Shown here in pieces: positions 7,921 through 15,207 of a DNA stretch of 64,000 bases (position 1 is its first letter; each line of letters begins with the position of its first letter). Made by a program: the position numbers and the translations under genes. Source of the DNA: DATEOR01 sp963841425 (GTDB lineage Bacteria; Actinomycetota; Thermoleophilia; Gaiellales; Gaiellaceae). Location: contig CAWJCL010000002.1 of the NCBI GenBank assembly GCA_963841425.1, forward strand, positions 930,001 to 994,000, read 5' to 3'. Under the pieces are notes generated by a model that saw nothing but the letters and a program-made list of their open reading frames with translations, ran no database searches and had not been told where the DNA came from.

Positions 7921-8790
7921 ATGGCGTCTCAGCTTCGCTTGCACGTTCTCCTGCCGCTCGCCTTCCTCGGCCTGATCGGCGCCGCCGTCGGCGTCTACAC
8001 CATGGGCAAGGCACCGGGCGGAGGGAGCGATGCCGGCGTCCCGCTCGTCACGACGCACCCGGACAAGAGCAAGCCGAAGCCGCCCGCGACGTCCGAGGAC
8101 TGGACAAAGGCCCTCGTCGCTTGGTGCGCCGGCGTCCAGACGCAGTACGACAAGATCGGCGATCCGGCGACGCTCGCCGACTACGAATCGGTCATCGGCG
8201 AGTACGTCGAGCTCTGGGACTCTGCGCAGCCCGCGTTCATCAAGCTCGGCCTCCCGTCGCAGAAGAGGGAGACAGCGATCGCCCTGCGGCGGAACATCGA
8301 CACGTCGAGCTCAAAGCTTCGGTGGGTCTTCAGCCGCTTTCAGGCATTGGACGTCGCGGCGATCCAGAACCATCTCGACGAGCTGGGAGCGCTCGACAAG
8401 GAGCGCGTCGCCCTCCTCCGCCGGCTCGACGCGAGCGAGTGCCTCGACGAGAAGAACAAGGGCATCGCCCGCGTTGCGATTCAGCAGGCGCCGCTCCTGA
8501 TCAACTCTCAGCTCCGGCGCTACGGCAAGGTCGTCGTGCTCTTCTATGAGCCCGGCGCGAACTACGACGCGATTCAGACCCGCGAAGCACGCGCAGGCGC
8601 CCTTCTCGCGCACTCGGGCTTCGTTTCCGTGAACGTCTCCAAGAACCGCGAGGCCGGACAGCTCGCGTCCGAGTACAACGTGCTGCAGTCGCCCACAGTG
8701 CTCATCTTCACCCGAGGCCACAATCTCAAGGCCCGCATCGAAGGCTTCTACGATCGCACGGCGATCGTGCAGGCCGTCAAGAACGCCTGA
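7921..8790 (+). CDS. Membrane-anchored thioredoxin-fold protein of the pilus locus, function unknown
   Basis: 289 residues with one N-terminal membrane helix (about 8-28), a Lys/Pro linker, a helical middle region (about 55-190) with two Cys, and a C-terminal domain (about 200-285) that reads like a thioredoxin fold: KVVVLFYEPGANYDAIQT, SGFVSVNVSKNREAGQLASE, SPTVLIFTRGHNL. The position where thioredoxins have CxxC is GANY, so it is not a classical oxidoreductase. Its sigma-28-type promoter and place between pilA and pilB suggest a role in pilus biogenesis. It overlaps the next gene by TGATG. Confidence 0.8.
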   Translation: MASQLRLHVLLPLAFLGLIGAAVGVYTMGKAPGGGSDAGVPLVTTHPDKSKPKPPATSEDWTKALVAWCAGVQTQYDKIGDPATLADYESVIGEYVELWDSAQPAFIKLGLPSQKRETAIALRRNIDTSSSKLRWVFSRFQALDVAAIQNHLDELGALDKERVALLRRLDASECLDEKNKGIARVAIQQAPLLINSQLRRYGKVVVLFYEPGANYDAIQTREARAGALLAHSGFVSVNVSKNREAGQLASEYNVLQSPTVLIFTRGHNLKARIEGFYDRTAIVQAVKNA

Positions 8791-9053
8791 TGGCCGCCGA
8801 GCCCGCCGTCGATCTCCAGGGAGTCGAAGTCGAGCGCCGCTCCGCGCGGAAGGACGGCCGCGAAGTCGTCGCGCTTCGCTGCGTGGACACCGGCGCGCGC
8901 GGCTTTGTCGTCGAATGCGACGTCTACCCCGTCGACGCCGTGCGCGTCGAGCCGCTCCGCCCGGGGCCCTACACCTTCGCCACGCGTGCCCAGGCGGACG
9001 CGTTCATGGATGAGGCTACGAAGGCCCTCACCTACCTCGGCTGCGAACTCTAA
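8790..9053 (+). CDS. Small conserved-looking protein, unknown
   Basis: 87 residues, no membrane segment or signal peptide. It has an N-terminal beta-rich half (VEVERRSARKDGREVVALRC, GFVVECDVYPVDA) and a helical C-terminal part (ATRAQADAFMDEATKAL). The start codon overlaps the previous stop (TGATG), so it is coupled to the thioredoxin-fold gene. I do not recognise a family. Confidence 0.75.
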   Translation: MAAEPAVDLQGVEVERRSARKDGREVVALRCVDTGARGFVVECDVYPVDAVRVEPLRPGPYTFATRAQADAFMDEATKALTYLGCEL

Positions 9054-9056
9054 GAC

Positions 9057-9079
9057 CCTAGTAACAGACTGTTACTAGG
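9057..9079. repeat. Palindromic repeat copy 3
   Basis: A 23-bp perfect palindrome around A9068, beginning 4 bp after the stop of the preceding gene and lying between convergent genes. Confidence 0.88.
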
Positions 9080-9145
9080 TGTGATCCGTCACATTTCTCC
9101 ACTGGCGAACGCCGCTACTGGTGCGGCGTCGACCGCCTGCCCGAG

Positions 9146-9166
9146 CTAGTAACAGACTGTTACTTG
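9146..9166. repeat. Palindromic repeat copy 4
   Basis: A 17-bp perfect core (9148-9164) around A9156, 88 bp from copy 3 and 41 bp beyond the pilB stop. The 13-mer TTTCGTGCGCGTT follows at 9172-9184, as after copy 2. Confidence 0.82.
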
Positions 9167-9206
9167 GCTTCTTTCGTGCGCGTTCGGTGGGCGTCTCGTG
9201 AACGCT

Positions 9207-11036
9207 TTAGATCAGGACCCGGGCGAGCTCTTCGATGGACGTGAGGCCGGAGGCGACCTTCTGGAGGCCGTCGTCCCAGAGCATCTTCATCCCGGTTTCC
9301 ATGCCGGCGCGCTCGATCTCCTCACGGCTCGCGTGCTGGGCGGCGAGGCGTGAGAGGTCCTCGCTCATGATCATCAGCTGGTAGACGCCGACACGGCCCT
9401 TGTAGCCGGTCTGGTTGCAGCGCGGGCAGCCCTTCTTGCGGTAGAGGCCGACGCCGTCCGCGGCAGCGGCCTGCTCGGGCGAGAAGCGCGCTTCCAACAT
9501 CTCCTCCTGCGTGGCCATATACATCTCGCAGCAGTGCGTGCAGAGCTTGCGTACGAGGCGCTGGGCGAGGACGGCGGTGACCGCGGAGCCGGTCAGGAAG
9601 GGCTCCACGCCCATCTCGTTCAGGCGGGTGAGCGCGCTCGGCGCGTCGTTCGTGTGGAGCGTCGAGAGGACGAAGTGACCCGTTAGGGCGGCTTCGATGG
9701 AGATCTTGGCGGTCTCCGCGTCGCGGATCTCCCCCACCATCACCACGTCCGGGTCGGAGCGCAGGATCGACCGCAACGCGGTCGCGAATGTGAGGCCCGC
9801 CTTGTTGTTCACCTGCACCTGGTTCAGGCCTGCGAGGCGGTACTCGACCGGGTCCTCGACGGTGATGACGTTGATCTCGGGCCGGCTGATCTCGGCGAGC
9901 GACGCATAGAGCGTCGTCGACTTACCGGAACCGGTCGGCCCGGTGACGAGGAGCGCGCCTGTCGGCTTCTTGATGATCTCCGCGAACTGCGCACGCATCT
10001 CGTCGGAGAGGCCGAGCTCGGCGAGTGTCGGCGGGCGCTTCGACTTGTCGAGAAGACGCATGACAACGCCCTCGCCCTCGACAGTCGGGAGCACGGCGAC
10101 ACGGATGTCGAGCATGCGCCCCGCGGCCTTCGCGTTCAAGGAGATGCGGCCGTCCTGCGGCTTGCGGCGCTCGGCGATGTCGAGCTTCGCGAGGACCTTC
10201 AGGCGGGTCGTCACACCGGGTGCGAGGCGCTTCGGGATGCGCTGCACCTCGTGGAGGACGCCGTCCACGCGGAGGCGGACGACGAGCGAGTCGTCCTGCG
10301 GATCGAAGTGGAGGTCGGAGGCGCCGTCCTCGGCGGCCTGGAGGATGATCGAGTTGACGAGGCGGACGAGCGGCGCGTCGGAGACGCCGTCGTCGGCCTC
10401 CAGATCGTCTTCGTCCTCGAGCGCGTTTTCCTCGTCGAGCTCGTCCTCGACGAGCGCGGCGCGCTCCCAGGCCTCCGTAGCGCGGACGATCCGCTTGAGC
10501 TCGACCTCGATGTCTTCCGCGGGCGCGACGCCGATCTCCAGCGTGTAGCGCGTCGCGATGCGGAGCTCGTCCACGGCCTGGACGTTGGTGGGATCGGCGA
10601 CGGCGACGAACAGGCGGTCGTCCTCGAGCTTGTAGGGGATCGCCATCGCGCGCTCGAGGACGTGCGTGGGGATCTGGCCGGCGGCGTTCTTGTCCACGCC
10701 CTCCGCATTGAGGTCGATCTGTGGGAGGTGCGAGTGGTCGCTCGAGACCTGGCGAAGACCGCGCGCGCCGATCGGCGAAGGCGGCGGCGTGTCGACGCCC
10801 GGAGCGGCCAGTCCCTCGTCCACGATCGCCTGGCCGATCGAGCCGCCGACGGCAGCCGAACGCACGCCGGCGAGCCGGTCCGGTGAGACCAGCCCTGTGG
10901 TCTCGAGCAGATCGGCGACGAGCTCGTTAACGACGCTCGGCGCAATTGCGCCCGGAGGGTGCGTGGGCTCGACCGAGGAGCCTTCCTCGGCGTTTGTCCC
11001 CGCCCCCGGCAGGTTTTGCAGGTCGTCGAATTCCAC
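9207..11036 (-). CDS. pilB: Pilus extension ATPase PilB
   Basis: PilB drives pilin assembly. The 609 residues show an N-terminal MshEN-like domain (about 40-180), an acidic linker (about 195-220), the T2SSE ATPase domain with Walker A GPTGSGKST near 364, Walker B DPDVVMVGEIRD near 426 and the His box HFVLSTLHT, and a C-terminal zinc site CTHC...CPRC (near 497 and 537). The start is GTG immediately after an in-frame TAG, so the roughly 180-bp upstream region cannot extend the protein. That region carries a sigma-28-type promoter and a strong hairpin. Stop is 41 bp from palindrome copy 4. Confidence 0.96.
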   Translation of the reverse strand: MEFDDLQNLPGAGTNAEEGSSVEPTHPPGAIAPSVVNELVADLLETTGLVSPDRLAGVRSAAVGGSIGQAIVDEGLAAPGVDTPPPSPIGARGLRQVSSDHSHLPQIDLNAEGVDKNAAGQIPTHVLERAMAIPYKLEDDRLFVAVADPTNVQAVDELRIATRYTLEIGVAPAEDIEVELKRIVRATEAWERAALVEDELDEENALEDEDDLEADDGVSDAPLVRLVNSIILQAAEDGASDLHFDPQDDSLVVRLRVDGVLHEVQRIPKRLAPGVTTRLKVLAKLDIAERRKPQDGRISLNAKAAGRMLDIRVAVLPTVEGEGVVMRLLDKSKRPPTLAELGLSDEMRAQFAEIIKKPTGALLVTGPTGSGKSTTLYASLAEISRPEINVITVEDPVEYRLAGLNQVQVNNKAGLTFATALRSILRSDPDVVMVGEIRDAETAKISIEAALTGHFVLSTLHTNDAPSALTRLNEMGVEPFLTGSAVTAVLAQRLVRKLCTHCCEMYMATQEEMLEARFSPEQAAAADGVGLYRKKGCPRCNQTGYKGRVGVYQLMIMSEDLSRLAAQHASREEIERAGMETGMKMLWDDGLQKVASGLTSIEELARVLI

Positions 11037-11107
11037 CTAGTGCGCCTTCCAGCGACGCTGCTCCGCGTCGCGGTCGCGTGCACCAAGCGCGGCGAGGACG
11101 CAGGGAG

Positions 11108-11131
11108 CCCCGGTAACGGTGATTACCGGGG
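11108..11131 (-). other. Strong hairpin in the predicted pilB leader
   Basis: Arms CCCCGGTAA and TTACCGGGG pair perfectly around a 6-base loop. It lies about 70 bp upstream of the pilB GTG and downstream of the predicted promoter. There is no U-tract, so it is not a standard terminator. It could control translation or mRNA stability. Confidence 0.55.
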
Positions 11132-11218
11132 CGATCGAGGACGCGGCAGCGCGCCGCGTGAACGCGGACGAGACGCAGGCATGTGTTGCTGGATGGTGCA
11201 CTGGTTCTCCTGCACGGA

Positions 11219-11246
11219 ATATCGGCTTCCCGAGCCGAATCCCTGA
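11219..11246 (-). promoter_or_regulatory. Sigma-28/WhiG-type promoter of pilB
   Basis: TCAG-N16-GCCGATAT on the minus strand, in the gap between pilD and pilB. The predicted transcript would have a leader of about 175 bases, unlike the nearly leaderless neighbours. Confidence 0.6.
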
Positions 11247-11271
11247 GGAGGGGGATAGACGAGCGGAGGGC

Positions 11272-12024
11272 CTAGAAGCGGCTCAGGTAGCCGTCGAGCA
11301 GCTCTTGCCCGACGAAGAGCGCCACGATCGCCCCGAACGCGAGGAACGGACCGAACGGAATCGCCATCTTGCGGGCCGCGAGCCCGTGACGCGCGAAGAG
11401 GACGGACGAGGCGACCAGGGCGGTCACCATGCCGATCATGAGCCCGACGCCCACGGGCCAGCCCAGGCCGGCGCCGAGGAGTAGGGCGAGCTTGACGTCG
11501 CCCATGCCCATCCCGCGCGGGTAGGCGACAAGAGCCAGGAAGAGGAAGAGCGAGGCGCCGAGGGATGCGCCCAGCCACTCCTTCCACCGGTCCGGCGCGA
11601 GGATCATGTTCGCCGTCAAGACGATCGCGAAGGAAGGGAGGACGATCAGGTCGGGCAGTATGCGCCTCTCCGAGTCGATCGCCGAGAGGACGACCAGCGC
11701 GGCGCAGAAATACGCGCCGACCAGCGCCTCGCCGGTGAGCCCGAAGTGCCAGAAGCACGCGGCCACGAGGACCGCGGTGGCGATCTCGACGGCCGGGTAG
11801 CGGGCGCTGAACGAGGCGCCACACGACCTGCAGCGGCCACGGAGGACGAGGTACGAGGCGACCGGGATGTTGTCGTACCACGCGATCTCCGCCTCGCAGG
11901 AGCCGCAGGCGGAGCGCGGACGGACGAGCGAGCGGCCGTCGGGCAGCCGCGCCGCGACGACGTTCAGGAAACTTCCGAGCGCGAGCGCGGGCGCGAAGAC
12001 GACGAGGGCGAGGGCGGCGTCCAT
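11272..12024 (-). CDS. pilD: Prepilin peptidase/N-methyltransferase PilD
   Basis: Membrane aspartyl protease that cleaves the prepilin leaders at G|F/Y and methylates the new N-terminus. It has the N-terminal GSFLNVVAARLP motif, the two zinc-type CxxC pairs (ACGSCEAE and GRCRSCGA), the first catalytic Asp in AIDSERRILPD, and the second in GMGMGDVKL, with about seven membrane helices. I choose the ATG at 12024 (250 residues). An ATG at 12042 exists but lies upstream of the predicted -10 box, and the conserved part begins at MDAALALVVF. Confidence 0.95.
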   Translation of the reverse strand: MDAALALVVFAPALALGSFLNVVAARLPDGRSLVRPRSACGSCEAEIAWYDNIPVASYLVLRGRCRSCGASFSARYPAVEIATAVLVAACFWHFGLTGEALVGAYFCAALVVLSAIDSERRILPDLIVLPSFAIVLTANMILAPDRWKEWLGASLGASLFLFLALVAYPRGMGMGDVKLALLLGAGLGWPVGVGLMIGMVTALVASSVLFARHGLAARKMAIPFGPFLAFGAIVALFVGQELLDGYLSRF

Positions 12025-12032
12025 CCCAGCCG

Positions 12033-12060
12033 TTATCGGCATTCCCGACGGCCCTCGTTA
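12033..12060 (-). promoter_or_regulatory. Sigma-28/WhiG-type promoter of pilD
   Basis: TAAC-N16-GCCGATAA on the minus strand. The -10 ends 8 bp before the ATG at 12024. Confidence 0.72.
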
Positions 12061-12072
12061 GGGACCAAACCG

Positions 12073-13692
12073 CTAGCCCGCGTACAACTGAGGTGGGTTG
12101 GGCTGGGCGTAGACCGCCGGGTTGCCCGGCATGCCCGCAGGCACGGTCTGGATCGTCGGGAAGTTGTCGCTCGAGACGTTGTTCGAGAAGACGACATAGC
12201 TGGCCACGAGCGGGCCGTCCGTTTTGGCGTTGTTCCCGAAGTTGACCGCGTTGGTCGCGTAGACCGCGCCCTGGAACTGGGAGTTGTTGATGAAGTCGGC
12301 GCTGAAGCCCGAGGCGACCTGCTGGCCGCCGTTCCCGAGCGCTCCGTCACCGCCGACGACGAACGTGAGCATCTCCGTGTTCGGATCCCAGGCGGTGAAG
12401 TCGCATGCCGAGCCCGAGATGCCGGCGCAGAGCTTCCCGTCCATGCGCAGGGTGCCCTGGACGTAGAGCGTGGCGCGGCCGTTGTACTGGTTGAGGGCGC
12501 CGTTGTCGACCTTCACGCTGCCGTCGAAGAAGACCGTCCCGTAGGCCGTGAGCGTCTTCGTCGCCGCATCCCACGTGAGCTCGCCGGTCGGATACTGGGT
12601 GCAGACCGGAGCCGTCTGGCCGGAGTAGCTCGGGGGCGGAAGGCAGCCGGACGGCGTGCGCGCCGGGCCGACGCGGCAGCTGTACGACGTCGCCGGCGTC
12701 AGGTCGAAGACCGTGGCGACGCTGCCGTTCGTGGTGGGGTTGCGCACCGTGTTGGTGTCCCACGTCGGCGTCGTCCCGCTCTTCGTGCCGACGGTGTTGG
12801 AGCAGTCTTTCGTCGGGCCGGGGATCGAGTTCGTGTACCAGCCGTCCCAGTCGACCGAGGGCGCGGCGATCTGCGGGATCGAGCCGGCGGCAGTGGTCAC
12901 GCCGATGGTCGACCCGTCGGGAAGCTTCGAATACACATGATCCGTGTCGCCGCAGTTCGCACCTCCGTTGGACGGGCTCCAGGACTGGTTGGCGTACTTG
13001 CAGTACTGGCCGCCCGAGCCGCCGACGTAGGTCTCGACGCGCGTCGCCATGCTCGTCGAGGCGCCGACGTACGCATTCGGGCTGAGCTGGAGCTTGCCCT
13101 TGACGACGAGGGGGTTCGAGGTGACTCCCACGTTGTTGTTCAAACAGAGGTTGCCGCTGACGTAGAGGCGCGACCCGCCGGAGACGTTGTTGTTCAGCGT
13201 CAGGTCGCAGCCGCTCGGATCGCCGGTGCGCGTGGCGAAGACGTAGTTCCAGGCCGGGTTGTTCAGGGGCTGGGCGAACGACGGCGTCACCGGTACCTGC
13301 GCGGTCAGCGTGCGCTTCACGTCGGAAGCGCTCGCACCCGTCGGATTCTTGATCTTCCCCGTCGACGTCAGCGACCACGTCTGCGTGGCCTCGTTGAGCG
13401 TTCCGGACCACGTCACCGTCCCGTCCGAATACGTGCTCGTCGTCTGCGGGAGAAGGTTGGTCTTGAGCGCGTTGTTCTCCGGCTTCGAGAGGACCGCCAT
13501 CATCTCGTTGATGCCGGCCTCGGCGAGGTCGTACGCCTTCGAGTTCGTGCTCGAGAACGACACGCTGCGCGCGTTCGTCGACGAGTAGTAGATGAGCGTC
13601 GTTCCGGAGACGGTGAGGACACCGAGGATGCCCACGGCCATCACAAGCGTGATTCCGTCCTGTCTTCGGAGAAGTCGCCGCAAGAAGCTCAT
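12073..13692 (-). CDS. Large PilX-like pilus-associated protein
   Basis: 539 residues with a prepilin-like N-terminus: basic leader, QDG|ITLVM and a hydrophobic helix (AVGILGVLTVSGTTLIYY). Position +5 is Met instead of Glu, as in some GspK/PilX-type subunits. The rest is a very large Gly/Asn/Thr-rich extracellular region with repeated short beta strands (LYVSGNLCLNNNV, GKLQLSPNAYV, TVFFDGSVKVDN, TLYVQGTLRMDG) and about a dozen Cys, which suggests a beta-helix-like fold. It may be a pilus-tip adhesin-like subunit. It follows the PilW-like gene by 22 bp. Confidence 0.8.
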   Translation of the reverse strand: MSFLRRLLRRQDGITLVMAVGILGVLTVSGTTLIYYSSTNARSVSFSSTNSKAYDLAEAGINEMMAVLSKPENNALKTNLLPQTTSTYSDGTVTWSGTLNEATQTWSLTSTGKIKNPTGASASDVKRTLTAQVPVTPSFAQPLNNPAWNYVFATRTGDPSGCDLTLNNNVSGGSRLYVSGNLCLNNNVGVTSNPLVVKGKLQLSPNAYVGASTSMATRVETYVGGSGGQYCKYANQSWSPSNGGANCGDTDHVYSKLPDGSTIGVTTAAGSIPQIAAPSVDWDGWYTNSIPGPTKDCSNTVGTKSGTTPTWDTNTVRNPTTNGSVATVFDLTPATSYSCRVGPARTPSGCLPPPSYSGQTAPVCTQYPTGELTWDAATKTLTAYGTVFFDGSVKVDNGALNQYNGRATLYVQGTLRMDGKLCAGISGSACDFTAWDPNTEMLTFVVGGDGALGNGGQQVASGFSADFINNSQFQGAVYATNAVNFGNNAKTDGPLVASYVVFSNNVSSDNFPTIQTVPAGMPGNPAVYAQPNPPQLYAG

Positions 13693-13714
13693 CGAAACCG
13701 TCCCGGGAGGGGGT

Positions 13715-14272
13715 TTACTGACGCAGGGTGTTCCTCAGGACGATGTCGTCAACGAGGCGCCATGTCTTCCATCCCTCGTTCGGGTTTATGTTCACCTGGA
13801 AGTCCACGTGCAAGATCGCGCGGCTCGACGCGCTGGCCGCGGTATATGTGAACGCGTTGCCGTTGGCGGTCGTGATGTAGTCGGCGATCACGACCGTTGT
13901 GCCGTTGACCGTGCGGCGAACGCGGTAACGGCCGGCGGAGACGAGGCTCGTGTCGTAGACCACGGAAATGCTGCTCCCGCCGGAGCTCGGGCACTGCGAC
14001 GGGAGGGAAACGGTGACGGATGAAACGGGGGTGCCTGCGGTGGCGGTGATGCCGTTCGCGCAGTGGAGCTCACGCCGCATCCGGTCGAGCGCGAGCCGGG
14101 CGTTCTGCTGCGCCTCGAAGCGGCGGTTCATGTCGAGCTCGGCCTTGGCGCCGGAGGTGAAGAGGGCGACGAGCGCCGTCACGACCGTCGTGAAGATGGC
14201 GAGGACGACGAGGAGCTCGACCAGGGTGTAGCCGCGTTCGCCGCGGAGACGTCGCAGCCGCTTCCAGATCAC
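13715..14272 (-). CDS. PilW-like minor prepilin
   Basis: 185-residue prepilin with leader RRLRGERG, cleavage site G|YTLVE with Glu at +5, and the stem LLVVLAIFTTVVTALVALF. A Cys pair (ELHCANG and SQCPSS) lies in the globular part, which otherwise is Ser/Thr/Val-rich. Size and sequence class fit minor pilins of the PilW/PulJ type. Its start overlaps the PASTA-protein stop (ATGA). Confidence 0.87.
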   Translation of the reverse strand: MIWKRLRRLRGERGYTLVELLVVLAIFTTVVTALVALFTSGAKAELDMNRRFEAQQNARLALDRMRRELHCANGITATAGTPVSSVTVSLPSQCPSSGGSSISVVYDTSLVSAGRYRVRRTVNGTTVVIADYITTANGNAFTYTAASASSRAILHVDFQVNINPNEGWKTWRLVDDIVLRNTLRQ

Positions 14273-15168
14273 TTCGCCTGCGCCTCGACGTAGGCGAGCG
14301 CGCGGCGGGCGACGACCTCGCTTCTGGCGCCGAATCCGAAGCGGCGCTCGAGGCTCTGGTCGACCTTGATCAGGATGCGAAGCGCCTCGGCGCCGTCATG
14401 CCAGCCGAAGCGGGCGCCGGTGACGATCCAGGAGTGCTGGTACAGCCAGAAGTTGATGAGCCGCTTGGAAGGCTTGCTGTCCCCGGCAAGGCGGCGCTGG
14501 AGCGCGCGAGCGCGATCCGGAAGCGGCATCTCGTCGGCGGGCTCGGCGGGCGCGCCCGCAACTTCGAAGTCCGGCTTGCGGGTCTTCTCCTCGCTCTGGC
14601 CGGCCTCGGTCGTGGTGCCGACAGGCTCGGTGGTCGTCGCAGCCGGCTCGGTCGTCGTCGCCGGCGGCGCGGTGGTCGTGGCACCGGTGTCCGTGCTCGT
14701 CGTCTCCGTCTCGCCCGAGGTCGTGGGCTCGATCTGGTCGCGGGCCCAGTCGCTCACGAGCACGACGCGCGTGCCCTTGTAGGGCGCGGAGTTCTCGGGC
14801 AGGCCGCTTTCGCCGTACGTCGTGTTCCTCGAGAGGCCGAGAACGACGAGGGGGGCGCCGTTGTCGATCACCTTCGTGCCCGGGGCCGGCCGCTGCGCGG
14901 TCACCGTGTTGGCGGCGAAGCCCTTGACGGAGCCCTCGACGCGCCACGCGAAGCCGGCGTCCTGGAGGATGCCCTTGGCGAAGACGTATGCCTTCTTGCG
15001 CACATCCGGAACCGTGAGGACATGCGGCTTAGCGGCTGCCTCAGCCTTCTTCTCGTGCTTCGCGATCGGCACCGTGTCCGCTGCGAGGGTGTACGTCGCC
15101 GCACCGAGAAGCCAGATCACGGTGAGCGCGAGGAAACGCGGCAGAAGTGCCGTCAGACGGGCCGCCAT
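14269..15168 (-). CDS. PASTA-domain envelope protein of the pilus locus
   Basis: 299 residues: one N-terminal hydrophobic segment (about 8-30), a single PASTA-like domain (about 50-115, TVPDVRKKAYVFAKGILQDA then GTKVIDNGAPLVVLGLS), a Thr/Glu/Pro linker (about 145-195), and a C-terminal helical domain of about 80 residues. PASTA domains bind peptidoglycan or muropeptides, so this protein probably anchors or senses the wall near the pilus. It is the first gene of a minor-pilin operon, with its own sigma-28-type promoter 7 bp before the ATG. Confidence 0.8.
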   Translation of the reverse strand: MAARLTALLPRFLALTVIWLLGAATYTLAADTVPIAKHEKKAEAAAKPHVLTVPDVRKKAYVFAKGILQDAGFAWRVEGSVKGFAANTVTAQRPAPGTKVIDNGAPLVVLGLSRNTTYGESGLPENSAPYKGTRVVLVSDWARDQIEPTTSGETETTSTDTGATTTAPPATTTEPAATTTEPVGTTTEAGQSEEKTRKPDFEVAGAPAEPADEMPLPDRARALQRRLAGDSKPSKRLINFWLYQHSWIVTGARFGWHDGAEALRILIKVDQSLERRFGFGARSEVVARRALAYVEAQAK

Positions 15169-15175
15169 GGCTCCC

Positions 15176-15203
15176 CAATCGGCAGGGGGCCGCGAAAAGT
15201 CAA
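15176..15203 (-). promoter_or_regulatory. Sigma-28/WhiG-type promoter of the PASTA/PilW/PilX operon
   Basis: TTGA-N16-GCCGATTG on the minus strand. The -10 ends 7 bp before the ATG at 15168. Confidence 0.66.
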
Positions 15204-15207
15204 GCCC

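Noticed and set aside
12025..12042. pilD start at ATG 12042
   Set aside because: That ATG lies upstream of the predicted -10 box and adds six non-conserved residues; ATG 12024 is 8 bp after the box, as in other members.
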